From Spirosoma luteum DSM 19990 (GTDB lineage: Bacteria > Bacteroidota > Bacteroidia > Cytophagales > Spirosomataceae), in the NCBI RefSeq assembly GCF_000374065.1, contig NZ_KB893279.1, forward strand, positions 1 through 40,218: DNA of 40,218 bases, read 5' to 3'. Under the pieces are notes generated by a model. That model worked only from the letters and a program-made list of their open reading frames with translations. It was not told where the DNA came from and ran no database searches. Shown here in pieces: positions 7,444-15,995 of the stretch; position 1 is the first letter of the stretch; every line of letters starts with the position of its first letter. The translations under genes and the position numbers were made by a program.

Positions 7444-8990
7444 CGGTCAGTTGGTCGGTCTTGCACCGTTACCGATAGGTTCTTGAATTTCATGGTCGAC
7501 AAACCCGTAATGAAACCGATACTGTTCCCTTTAAATGGGCGAAACTCTTGTGGGCTGTCTGCTATTTCCTGCCCGTTGATATAAAAATAGAGTTTATTCT
7601 GCTGCTTGCTTACTGTCAACAGGTTGGTGTCCTTATTGATAGGTACACCGCTTGCCGTTTGTTGTCCAGACATATAACTGGCTGAGGTGCGTCCTTTGGC
7701 CAGTGACTTGATGATAACATTATTTTGGTCCGCTACGGAAAACTGCATCATATTATTCACGTCCTGACCGCCAAACAGGATGCCACCCGTTGGCACTTCG
7801 TCCGGTGCCGCCGTCATTTCGACCGAAATCGTAAAGGATTCCGCTTTCGTCAGATTCATAGTGGCAGGCAAATCGACGTAGCATCGGCCGAATTCCTGTT
7901 TAGCATCCGGCAACCGGCGGATATAGTAACTATCATTATTTATTTCAAACTCGTAACCTTTTCGGATGCCTGTAAACCAACCATGGTTGTTACGCTCGAA
8001 TGAATCGCTGAACGTTGCCCGTGTAGGTAGGGTGCTTGTCGAGCTTCTGGCAGGTGATCCGATTGGTGCGCTGGGTGCTATACTGATGGTTATTTTTGCT
8101 GGTGAATCGACCTCAACCGATTCAGGCTTGTTCGTAACAATAGGTTTGTTACGGTCTGATACGGGTGCAACCGCCCGGCTGGTTGCAGGAGCAGTGATGG
8201 GGGTATACGTGCCTGACGCTGGCCCAATGGTAACGCCAAGCTTTTGAAAGGATGTCCAGTAACCGGACGATGTTACACCGATTCCGTTGCCGGGAAGCAT
8301 TTTAAATTGATAGGGACTACTGCGGATTTCCTGCGCATTGATGTAAAAATGCAGGCCCTGCCCTCTACGCTCAATCATAAGCCGGTCCCGGTTCTTCTCG
8401 ACCAGTACGCCCGGTAAAAAATAATCGCCCGTCATATAGTCGCTGAAGGTTTGCCCGTTTGCTACCCGAATAATGGAAACTTCTCCCTTCCCATTCAGCG
8501 TAAACGCGCAGTAGTTGAGCGAATCCAGCACACCGAATAGGATTCCGCCCGATGGAACCTGCCCCGAATCGGCCAGCACATCTACTTTTATGGTAAATAC
8601 ATCAGCCAGATTGAGGTTAATAGTAGCGGGGAGTTCTACTGTACTGAACGCTACCTCCCTGGTGTTGACATTGCGTTTTCGGATACTGTACCGCCCCAGG
8701 CCAATCTGATAATAGTAACCACCCCGATTCCCCGCTTTCCAGCCGTTTCGGTTAGTGGCAAAGTCGCCGGTAAAGGCAGGACGGAAATCGACGTTTTCGG
8801 TGGGTGCGGACTGGCCCGATGGACTGGCCCGACGGTACTGAGTTGTTGGCTGAAGGGTTGATTTGAGTACTACCTTTTGCCAATCGCTGGAAGCCGAATA
8901 AATCGTTGGCTTCATTCGTTGCCCGGCTGACTGTGCCAGACAATTAACCGAAAATGAGAGAAAAAGACTGATAGTCAGATAAGTACGCAT
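7440..8990 (-). CDS. Exported protein with two tandem concanavalin/LamG-like domains
   Basis: A 516-residue protein with a signal peptide (MRTYLTISLFLSFSVNCLAQ). It contains an internal duplication. Residues about 67-258 and 328-510 share the pattern F..F..N.NGW..G...GY.Y.I....Y.IR, then LPAT.NL..A..FTI.V....D..VP.GGILFG, then LHFYINGQEI..SP..F....GN.IG. This is the build of a jelly-roll carbohydrate- or ligand-binding domain. The linker between the copies is Ser/Pro/Thr-rich. No catalytic residues can be identified. Three minus-strand exported genes follow one another here (10444 to 7440), with a 44-bp gap to the next upstream gene, so they are probably one operon. Confidence 0.72.
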   Translation of the reverse strand: MRTYLTISLFLSFSVNCLAQSAGQRMKPTIYSASSDWQKVVLKSTLQPTTQYRRASPSGQSAPTENVDFRPAFTGDFATNRNGWKAGNRGGYYYQIGLGRYSIRKRNVNTREVAFSTVELPATINLNLADVFTIKVDVLADSGQVPSGGILFGVLDSLNYCAFTLNGKGEVSIIRVANGQTFSDYMTGDYFLPGVLVEKNRDRLMIERRGQGLHFYINAQEIRSSPYQFKMLPGNGIGVTSSGYWTSFQKLGVTIGPASGTYTPITAPATSRAVAPVSDRNKPIVTNKPESVEVDSPAKITISIAPSAPIGSPARSSTSTLPTRATFSDSFERNNHGWFTGIRKGYEFEINNDSYYIRRLPDAKQEFGRCYVDLPATMNLTKAESFTISVEMTAAPDEVPTGGILFGGQDVNNMMQFSVADQNNVIIKSLAKGRTSASYMSGQQTASGVPINKDTNLLTVSKQQNKLYFYINGQEIADSPQEFRPFKGNSIGFITGLSTMKFKNLSVTVQDRPTDR

Positions 8991-9034
8991 AAATAATTAG
9001 TTTTTGAACGTGTCCATGCGTGCAAAATTCCTGG

Positions 9035-10102
9035 TTAGAATGAATACCGGACTACGGCTGTTGGCTGCCCGGCCTGCACACCCGGCCGGAAGGTAACACC
9101 CTGAATCTGCCGTGCTTCCCGCCCGTTCCGTACTCCTTTAAAAAACGTTAGAATAACATCGGCAGCAGCCACAATGATAGCGCCCCGCGTAGCCAGAAAA
9201 TAACGATGGTAGTGATCGTTAGCCGTTTTATAATAAGGTTCTCCGGCTGCCATATTTTTCTGCTCCTCATAGATGGCGTACTGGTCATTTGATTTTTGTC
9301 GCTCCGTTAGCCCATACACTGCCAGTCCGTAGCAGGCCACCGTTAGTAACGGACGGAACCCAACTTTAGGCTTCGGAGTCTGGACAAAAATGTTCCCTAT
9401 GCCGGGTGCCACCACAGATAATAATGCCCAGGCGGGGCCAGCGTGCCGGATCCGGGGTGATGATACGGAGTCAATTCCTGTTAATCGGTTTGGCTCAGCC
9501 GGTTGCACCAGGGGCGGTTGTTGTGGAGGAATGGCCTGCTGCTGTACGGGCGGTGTGGTAGGCGGAGTTGGTTTTGGCTGGCTGGGGTCGGCCAGCACAA
9601 CGGTTGCCTGCTTTTTGCGCCTTCGCCCGGAATTTGTCGAGGGCTGCGTTACGGCAGCCGGTTCGGCGGGGTTAGATGGTGTTACAGAGACGGGTTCGGA
9701 AGGCGGTGTTGTAGCGGGAGACTGACGAATCACCACCGTTGGCTCCAGCGTGGCAGCATTCACGGGTATTGTGTTCGTTTTGACATACACTTTGGCCTGC
9801 ACTTCCTCATTCAGGGGGTAACCGTTGGCCATGGCATTCCAGATAATACGCCGGTCGGACCCCGCTGTGATACGAGTGCCTATATCACCCCGAACAAATT
9901 GGGGGGATATCAGTAACGCCCCCCGTAGTCGGCTACGGATGTCAAAGTAAACCGAATCGCCCGGCAGGGCATTGACCAGGTCATAGCGGATTTCAAGCTG
10001 CGCAGAATCGATAGCTCGTATCCGGACGTTGCGTATACGTTCCTGCGCCTGACTCGGCAACGTCAGTAACAAACCAATAAAAAACAGGAGTAACAGCCGC
10101 AT
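9035..10102 (-). CDS. Exported protein with beta-sandwich N-domain and DUF5683-like C-domain
   Basis: A 355-residue protein with signal peptide MRLLLLFFIGLLLTLPSQAQ. Residues about 20-110 form a domain (NVRIRAIDSAQLEIRYDLV to GDIGTRITAGSDRRIIWNA) often seen at the start of Bacteroidota surface proteins. A Pro/Gln/Thr-rich linker follows (about 110-215). The C-terminal part (about 225-355) has small hydrophobic helices (AWALLSVVAPGIGNIF, PLLTVACYGLAVYG, RGAIIVAAADVILTFFKGV), consistent with a DUF5683-like envelope domain. The role is unknown. It sits six bases downstream of the PKD lipoprotein stop, indicating translational linkage. Confidence 0.65.
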   Translation of the reverse strand: MRLLLLFFIGLLLTLPSQAQERIRNVRIRAIDSAQLEIRYDLVNALPGDSVYFDIRSRLRGALLISPQFVRGDIGTRITAGSDRRIIWNAMANGYPLNEEVQAKVYVKTNTIPVNAATLEPTVVIRQSPATTPPSEPVSVTPSNPAEPAAVTQPSTNSGRRRKKQATVVLADPSQPKPTPPTTPPVQQQAIPPQQPPLVQPAEPNRLTGIDSVSSPRIRHAGPAWALLSVVAPGIGNIFVQTPKPKVGFRPLLTVACYGLAVYGLTERQKSNDQYAIYEEQKNMAAGEPYYKTANDHYHRYFLATRGAIIVAAADVILTFFKGVRNGREARQIQGVTFRPGVQAGQPTAVVRYSF

Positions 10103-10108
10103 AAGTAG

Positions 10109-10444
10109 TTAATTGCTAACGGTAACTGGTCGGGTGGTGATAAACTTATCATCACACGCATTGGCAATGGTCATCGTAATGGTATAAGTTCCGGGTTTGT
10201 CATACGTATAGGTCACGCGCGTTCCAACCCGACTCACCCCCTTATTATCGCCGGGGTCCCAGCCTACAACCCCAATATCTCCCTGCGGATTATCCAGGAA
10301 GAACGTTACATCCAGTCGACCGATGGAATAGCCGATGCCAGCGGACGGTTTGGTACAAACGGGAAAGTTCTTCTTTTTAAGGTCGAATGGTTCGCAGGCT
10401 ACTACTGCCAGTACGACCAAGAAACAAATGCAACGTTTTACCAT
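10109..10444 (-). CDS. Small PKD-domain lipoprotein
   Basis: A 111-residue protein counted from the ATG at 10442-10444. This start puts a lipoprotein signal first (MVKRCICFLVVLAVVAC). The longer frame up to 10528 adds a non-signal-like extension. The mature part is one PKD-like beta-sandwich, with GWDPGDNKGVSRVGTRVTYT followed by YDKPGTYTITMTIANACD, the typical 'G.YTVTLTV.N.CG' ending. It likely serves as an adhesive or structural module on the cell surface. It is the first gene of the minus-strand trio ending at 7440. Confidence 0.72.
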   Translation of the reverse strand: MVKRCICFLVVLAVVACEPFDLKKKNFPVCTKPSAGIGYSIGRLDVTFFLDNPQGDIGVVGWDPGDNKGVSRVGTRVTYTYDKPGTYTITMTIANACDDKFITTRPVTVSN

Positions 10445-10750
10445 AATAATCAGGTGATGGAAAGCAAAGTAAACAATACTTGCGCAATCAAAGGCAGTTG
10501 GTAGATGAAAACCCTTTTCTAATTCCACCTCCTTACAAACGAGCCAAGTTGTTGATCCGGGATTAAAAGCAGTGGGGCTTGGTTTTAGTCAAAGTGCTTT
10601 TCTGGGGCGTATCCAGATACGGACCTGAAAAGTAACGTAGGTTAGGACCAAAAACTGCGCGTTCAGACCAAAGAAATCAACTCAAACGACCTTCTGTAGC
10701 TAGCAGAAACCAGGATTTTTGTAAATTTATACAACTCACTGCTATACCCC
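10445..10750. other. Divergent intergenic region
   Basis: About 306 bases between the divergent PKD lipoprotein gene and the hybrid kinase gene. It must carry both promoters. I see no convincing TAnnTTTG element, hairpin or coding trace. Confidence 0.4.
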
Positions 10751-13700
10751 ATGCGCTTGTCTGCCAAAACTAAACCTGAATTAGTAGCCGAAATCCAGCG
10801 ATTACACCACGAACGCGATGATCAGGCTACTGCCGAAAGCCGTCCGTTGTTCGACGTTCGGCAAACGGTCGACCAGCTTAACCTGGTCGGCCTGACCATT
10901 GAGCAGGACGGGACGCTTAGTTATGCTAATCCGTATACTTACCGGGTTACCGCCTGGCAACCCGATGACATTATCGGGCGTAATTTTTTCGATGTACTTA
11001 TTCCCCCTGTCGACCGTGCCCGGCTCGAACTTGAGTTTGATGAGGCTCTGGTAAAAGGGGGCTTTCCGGAGCAGAAGGAGATTTCATTGCTGGCTCGTAG
11101 TGGTGCCCTCCGAAACGTACAACTCAACTCCGTTATCATCAACGGTACCGATGGACAGGTGGCTTCCTTCACCGTTATTGGGGAAGACGTAACGAACAAA
11201 CGGCGGGTAGCATCAGCCCTTTCGAACACCAATGCCCAATTGCAGGATTTGGTGGATAACACCTCCGATCTGATCCAGTTGCTAACCCTGGATGGCAAAT
11301 TTATTTTCGTAAACCGCGCCTGGCGGGAAGCACTGGGGTATAGTTCAGAAGAAATTTCGGCTCTCAACCTGCGCGATGTTCTCCATCCCGACTACGCCAG
11401 TAGTACGCTCGATCTGCTCAAACGCATCCAGAATGGGGACCAGCTCCCGTATGTCGAAACTGTTTTTCGGAGCAAGGCGGGTAAAACACTATTCCTGTCG
11501 GGGAGTATCAACTGTCGGTTCGATAATGGTCGGCCCACTGCTTTTCGCTGTATCCTGCACGATACTACCGGTAAAATCAGGGCTGAAAAATCGCAGAAAT
11601 TATATTACAGCATTGCAAACTGGACCATCAACTCACCCAATCTTGGTGAGCTGTACCATAAAATCCATGAGGAACTGGGCAACATTATCGATGCCCGCAA
11701 TTTCTTTATTGCGCTGTACGATTCTACCAAAACCTACCTGTCATTCCCCTATTACGTTGATGAATACTTCGGCAGTAACATGCGTTTCACCAAGCGAAAA
11801 CTGGGCAATGGTATCATCGAATACACCATTCTGGCCAACAAACCTCTGTTTCTCTACGAAAAAGACATTCGTCAACTGGCCGACCAGCATAATATAGACC
11901 TGTATGGTCAGCGTCAGCCGCAGGTAATGCTGACCGCTCCCCTCCGTATTGGCGACGAGATTACCGGAATTATTGGTGTGAAGTCATACGATGAGGCCCG
12001 GACGTACGGCCCGCGCGACCTGGAATTACTGGAGTTTATTTCGGGACAGGTAGCCCTGGCTATTGCCCGAAAACAATCGGAGGCTCGACTGGATAAACAG
12101 AATGCCCGCCTGAACGCCATTTTCGATAGTAGTACGTACCTGATTTGGTCGGTTAACAAAGCCTTGCAATTAACGTCTTTCAACAAGAACTACGCCCGGC
12201 TGATTGGGCATCAGGCATCCGACGGCCCCGCCGTTCAGGCTAGTACCGCTGAACCCGGCTGGCGGATGATTGGTAGTGAAAATCGGGGAACACTGGAAGA
12301 GCGATACCAGCAGGCTTTCCGGGGTTATCCTCAAAATTTTGAACTGCATTTTACGATGCCCAGTGGTGAAGCCTTTTACGAGTTTCATCTCAACCCTATT
12401 TTGCTGGCCGGGGGCGTTATTGATGAAGTATCGGGTATTGCCCGGAATATCACTAACCGCCGACGGGCTGAAATTGCGACGTTGCAAAGTGAAGAAAAAT
12501 TCCGGGGTATCTTCGAGAATCTACAGGACATTTATGCCCGCGTAGATCGAAAAGGGCGGATTACTATGATTAGCCCATCTATTTTTAAGCGGCTGGGCTA
12601 CACGCCCGACGAAGTGATGGGGCAGGATATAACTCAGTACTTCTTTGATAAAAGTAGCATTCACCGGGCCATGATTAAACTGGGCCGTAACCGAAGCCTA
12701 CGCAATTTCGAAGCCAGTTTGCGCCGGAAAGATGGCAGCGAACGTCAGTATATGTTCAATATGCTGATGCTGAACGACGAAGATTCGCAGGAGTTTGCGC
12801 CGGGTAAAAACTCGGTTGTAGCCGTACTGGCCCGCGACATCACCGAACTTCGTCGGCAGTCGGCCGAACTGGTGAAAGCCAAGGATGAAGCTGAACGATC
12901 CTTAAAGGTGAAGGAGCAGTTTCTGGCCAACATGAGCCACGAAATTCGTACCCCCATGAACGGGGTAATTGGCATGATTGATTTGCTGAATGACACGCCA
13001 CTGGATGAGGAACAGCGCGATTATGTAAAAATCGTTAAGCGCTCATCGGAAACGCTGTTGAACATTTTGAACGATATTCTGGACCTGTCTAAGATTGAAG
13101 CCGGCAAGATGATGCTGCATGAATCGCCGATAGCGTTCAAAGAAATTTTTGAGAAGCTGATTGCTTTATTTGGTCAACAGGCCAATTCGAAAAACAACGA
13201 CCTGACGTATTATCTCGACCCCGCCCTGCCCACGTTCGTCATTGCTGACCAAACCCGGCTTTTACAAGTGCTGTCGAACCTAACCAGCAATGCCATCAAG
13301 TTTACGGAGCAGGGAACGATACGGGTTGAGGCAACCCTGTTGAGCAAGCGGGGCAAGTTCAATCGCATTCGGGTAGCGGTAAAAGACTCTGGCATTGGTA
13401 TTTCGCCCGAGAATATCAGTCTGCTTTTCAACTCCTTTAGCCAGGTTGACACATCGTCGCGAAAATCATTTGGTGGTACAGGGCTGGGGCTTGCCATCTC
13501 GAAAGAACTGGCCCATCTGATGAAGGGAGAAGTGGGCGTTGAGTCGACTGTTGGCCAGGGCAGTACATTCTGGTTCACTATAGAACTGAAAGAAACGGCT
13601 ATCAGTCCAACTCAACAGGCTACGGAAGTAGCCGAAATTGCGCTGGCTAATTTTTTCAGTACGTATCATCCACTTGTATTATTGGTGGACGATAATGCAG

Positions 13701-14470
13701 TGAACCGGAAAGTGGCCAGTGAAATTTTGCGCAAGGCAGGTTGTATTATTACCACTGCCGACAGTGGGCCTGCCGCGATACAGGAGGTAGCAATTGCTGA
13801 AGCGCGCCGGGAAAAAGGGGAGTTTGAGGGATTCGATGTCATTTTTATGGATATCCAGATGCCGGACATGGATGGTGTGGAAACCACCCGGCACCTGCGC
13901 GAACAGTTCGGTACTAAGTTGCCTACTATTGTGGCAATGACCGCCTACTCTATGAAAGAAGACCGAGAGCGATTTATCAGCCAGGGGCTGGATGATTATA
14001 TTGCCAAGCCAATTCGTGCCCAAAGTCTGGTTGCTAAAGTAAAAGAACTGACAGATGCCAACCGGGCCAAACGTCAGCAAGAACCAGCTAGTACTTCATC
14101 ATCAACGCCCAAAATACAGCCAAAAGCACCTGAAACGGAGTTACCCATCATTGACGCCGAAATTGTTGGGCAACTCCGCGACATTGGTGGCCAGGAACTG
14201 GTCGATAGTATTATGGAAGAGTTTGTAACGGAAGCAGATTCGCTGGTTATCGGAGCCCTATCGGCGTACGCTCTGGGCGATATTCCAACCGTAAAAAGCA
14301 ACCTGCATACCCTGAAAGGTAGTGCCGGTACCATTGGTGTAGCCCGCATGGCCGATATTGCCCGAACCGCAGAAGGAAAATTGAAAGTAAACGATACAAG
14401 TGGGCTAACAGATGCTTTGAAGGCCTTGGAGCTGGCTTACGCTGAATTTACAGCTGAATTGAAAAAATAA
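10751..14470 (+). CDS. Hybrid sensor histidine kinase with PAS, GAF, REC and HPt domains
   Basis: A 1239-residue phosphorelay kinase with no signal peptide or transmembrane helix, so it is cytoplasmic. Domain order: PAS (about 35-150), PAS (158-275), GAF (280-440), PAS (450-570), PAS (578-695), coiled linker, HisKA with His730 in NMSHEIRTPMNG, HATPase_c (830-945; NLTSNAIKFT, DSGIGI, GGTGLGLAISKEL), REC (975-1095) with phospho-acceptor Asp1034 in IFMDIQMPDMDG, and HPt (1140-1235) with His1186 in LHTLKGSAGTIG. All relay residues are present, so an H730-D1034-H1186 relay is plausible. The PAS and GAF domains suggest a small-molecule or redox input, but no ligand can be named. No separate response regulator lies nearby. 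Confidence 0.93.
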   Translation: MRLSAKTKPELVAEIQRLHHERDDQATAESRPLFDVRQTVDQLNLVGLTIEQDGTLSYANPYTYRVTAWQPDDIIGRNFFDVLIPPVDRARLELEFDEALVKGGFPEQKEISLLARSGALRNVQLNSVIINGTDGQVASFTVIGEDVTNKRRVASALSNTNAQLQDLVDNTSDLIQLLTLDGKFIFVNRAWREALGYSSEEISALNLRDVLHPDYASSTLDLLKRIQNGDQLPYVETVFRSKAGKTLFLSGSINCRFDNGRPTAFRCILHDTTGKIRAEKSQKLYYSIANWTINSPNLGELYHKIHEELGNIIDARNFFIALYDSTKTYLSFPYYVDEYFGSNMRFTKRKLGNGIIEYTILANKPLFLYEKDIRQLADQHNIDLYGQRQPQVMLTAPLRIGDEITGIIGVKSYDEARTYGPRDLELLEFISGQVALAIARKQSEARLDKQNARLNAIFDSSTYLIWSVNKALQLTSFNKNYARLIGHQASDGPAVQASTAEPGWRMIGSENRGTLEERYQQAFRGYPQNFELHFTMPSGEAFYEFHLNPILLAGGVIDEVSGIARNITNRRRAEIATLQSEEKFRGIFENLQDIYARVDRKGRITMISPSIFKRLGYTPDEVMGQDITQYFFDKSSIHRAMIKLGRNRSLRNFEASLRRKDGSERQYMFNMLMLNDEDSQEFAPGKNSVVAVLARDITELRRQSAELVKAKDEAERSLKVKEQFLANMSHEIRTPMNGVIGMIDLLNDTPLDEEQRDYVKIVKRSSETLLNILNDILDLSKIEAGKMMLHESPIAFKEIFEKLIALFGQQANSKNNDLTYYLDPALPTFVIADQTRLLQVLSNLTSNAIKFTEQGTIRVEATLLSKRGKFNRIRVAVKDSGIGISPENISLLFNSFSQVDTSSRKSFGGTGLGLAISKELAHLMKGEVGVESTVGQGSTFWFTIELKETAISPTQQATEVAEIALANFFSTYHPLVLLVDDNAVNRKVASEILRKAGCIITTADSGPAAIQEVAIAEARREKGEFEGFDVIFMDIQMPDMDGVETTRHLREQFGTKLPTIVAMTAYSMKEDRERFISQGLDDYIAKPIRAQSLVAKVKELTDANRAKRQQEPASTSSSTPKIQPKAPETELPIIDAEIVGQLRDIGGQELVDSIMEEFVTEADSLVIGALSAYALGDIPTVKSNLHTLKGSAGTIGVARMADIARTAEGKLKVNDTSGLTDALKALELAYAEFTAELKK

Positions 14471-14512
14471 GTTTCCAGTCAGGCCGAAAGCTTACCTTAT
14501 GGGTATAACGCA

Positions 14513-14568
14513 GACAAAGCAACGGTCTTACCAGGCATCTGAAGGCCCGGTAAGACCGTTGCTTTGTC
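14513..14568. terminator. Perfect 20-bp inverted repeat between convergent genes
   Basis: Positions 14513-14532 and 14549-14568 are exact reverse complements, with a 16-nt loop. The element sits between the hybrid kinase (plus strand, stop 14470) and the TonB-C-like gene (minus strand, stop 14591), so it can terminate both. There is no long U-tract on either side, so the bidirectional terminator role is inferred from position and stem strength. Confidence 0.7.
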
Positions 14569-14590
14569 ATTCTATCCAATCAAATGGGAT

Positions 14591-14941
14591 TCAATCCGGC
14601 TGGAAATGGAGCCTGACAGTATAGAGTTCCAGCCCGATACTACCATAACCCGGTAATTTTTTGCCCGTCAGTTGGCGCAGTAAGGTATGATTTAACTTGT
14701 CATTCTGACTGAAAACTTCCAGTTGACAAAGTTCGCTGGCACCATTTACCCGGAACTGAATCACGACGATACCTGCCTGTTGTGATGCGTTGAGGGCGTC
14801 GGGGTAAGAAATATACTTTGCCAACTGTTGCTCCAGCGTCAGCGTTGCCTTTGGCATCTTTGGTCCTTTCGTGGTGATGGGCGCAGCGTAGGCTTGCATT
14901 GCCAGGAAGCCTGCCAGCATGAGAAGAATAGCCTTTTTCAT
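14591..14941 (-). CDS. Small exported protein with a TonB C-terminal-like domain
   Basis: A 116-residue protein from the ATG at 14939-14941, giving signal peptide MKKAILLMLAGFLAMQAYAA; the frame extends 11 residues further upstream without a signal. The mature part (YPDALNASQQAGIVVIQFRV, then LEVFSQNDKLNHTLLRQLTG) resembles the TonB C-terminal fold 'YP..A...G.V.V.F.V...G' but lacks the transmembrane anchor and Pro-rich linker of a true TonB. Bacteroidota carry many such stand-alone secreted domains of unknown role. It is likely monocistronic. Confidence 0.7.
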   Translation of the reverse strand: MKKAILLMLAGFLAMQAYAAPITTKGPKMPKATLTLEQQLAKYISYPDALNASQQAGIVVIQFRVNGASELCQLEVFSQNDKLNHTLLRQLTGKKLPGYGSIGLELYTVRLHFQPD

Positions 14942-15746
14942 GACTTCAATGTGTTTGTAAAGAAAGATAAACACACCCGTGCCCGACCTTCACCGTCATT
15001 AGCAGCATCGAATGTTACCTTAATATTACGTCAATATTATCCAAATGTTATCAGATTATACTTTTAAGCAGGCAAAGTAGTCTCGCTATTTATCATACTT
15101 ATTTACAGAAACCTGATATAATACCGCTTTTCATTAAATAAGGTATATAATAATTTGTATATCCTTGCTGAAATCAACTTTTTACGATAAATATTTTGTA
15201 CAGAAATATTACGCCGACGATAATTTCAGATTTTGTATGATTAGTCACGTATGGAAGAGACGATACTGTTGAAGAACGGATAGATTACTACCGCTTTAGG
15301 TAGAACAGGTTAACTATATACGTAAAGCCTGGAAGTGATTCGAGCATATCACACTAATAGGCAATATAGAACAACAGAATTACTAACTACGGTGGATAAT
15401 GACACTCACTATGCACATACATTTAGGTAGGAGGGGGAAGAATAATCCGTATAGTTTCTGATAGTACTATAGGGGCCTTTCCCTTTCTTTTTTCGACTCA
15501 CTTCCTGCGAAGTTCTCCTCAATCAACGAAATGGCAACGACGCTTTTTTGCTTTATTTATGAACATGGTGTGGAATTCAGCGACCCATTGCATCTAGGTA
15601 GAAATAAATAGTGAGGGTCCGCTAAGAGGCTCACTTCACCTTCTTAACAATTATTTTATGCGCTACGAACCCCCTTAAATACCCCGGAAAAAGCCTTTTA
15701 ATGACAGAAAAGTTTGTGTGTTACAGTTGAGGAACAACGATTTAGC

Positions 15747-15757
15747 TTACCGGGTAA
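15747..15757. promoter_or_regulatory. Copy 1 of an 11-bp inverted-repeat motif upstream of exbB
   Basis: The motif is ttacc-g-ggtaa, a symmetrical 5+1+5 element followed by ac. An identical copy lies 202 bp downstream at 15949-15959. The repetition in one leader suggests a protein-binding site; this is inference. Confidence 0.35.
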
Positions 15758-15869
15758 ACGAGTTAAGGTTTCAGGTAAGAGTAATTTAAGTCCAAGTATT
15801 TATTGCCGGACTACAATAAGAGTGAAACATTTGATAAATAGATTTGTGTGGTTTTTGTCGGAAAACACA

Positions 15870-15877
15870 TATTTTTG
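15870..15877 (+). promoter_or_regulatory. Candidate -7 promoter element for the TonB cluster
   Basis: TATTTTTG matches the Bacteroidota -7 consensus TAnnTTTG. A TTTG at 15843-15846 lies 23 bases upstream, slightly more than the usual 19-20 base spacing. It would give a leader of about 110 bases before exbB that contains the second ttaccgggtaa copy. Confidence 0.35.
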
Positions 15878-15948
15878 TGGAGGCTTGACAGTATTTCTAT
15901 TAAATATTTAGCTGACCAAACCGAAAGAGTCTAAATTTTTCACTTTTT

Positions 15949-15959
15949 TTACCGGGTAA
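15949..15959. promoter_or_regulatory. Copy 2 of the 11-bp inverted-repeat motif, 36 bp before exbB
   Basis: The same ttaccgggtaa followed by ac as at 15747. It lies downstream of the candidate -7 element and close to the exbB start, so a bound protein could block transcription. Inference only. Confidence 0.35.
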
Positions 15960-15995
15960 ACCAACTTTTAATTTTAACCCTACAGTCCAGTTCCA

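Larger units (their letters stand above)
14975..15995. other. About 1 kb AT-rich intergenic region upstream of exbB
   Basis: The region is AT-rich and I find no credible gene; a 65-codon frame at 15714-15911 has no protein-like pattern. It holds two copies of ttaccgggtaa (15747-15757 and 15949-15959) and a candidate -7 element TATTTTTG at 15870-15877. The unusually long leader suggests that the TonB cluster is regulated. Confidence 0.5.

Noticed and set aside
9390..9916. Overlapping plus-strand open frames inside the minus-strand DUF5683-like gene
   Set aside because: Their low-complexity Gly/Cys composition mirrors the Pro/Thr-rich linker on the opposite strand; shadow frames.
15714..15911. 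65-codon plus-strand open frame in the exbB leader
   Set aside because: It has no family-like pattern, no plausible start context and lies in AT-rich regulatory sequence; treated as chance.
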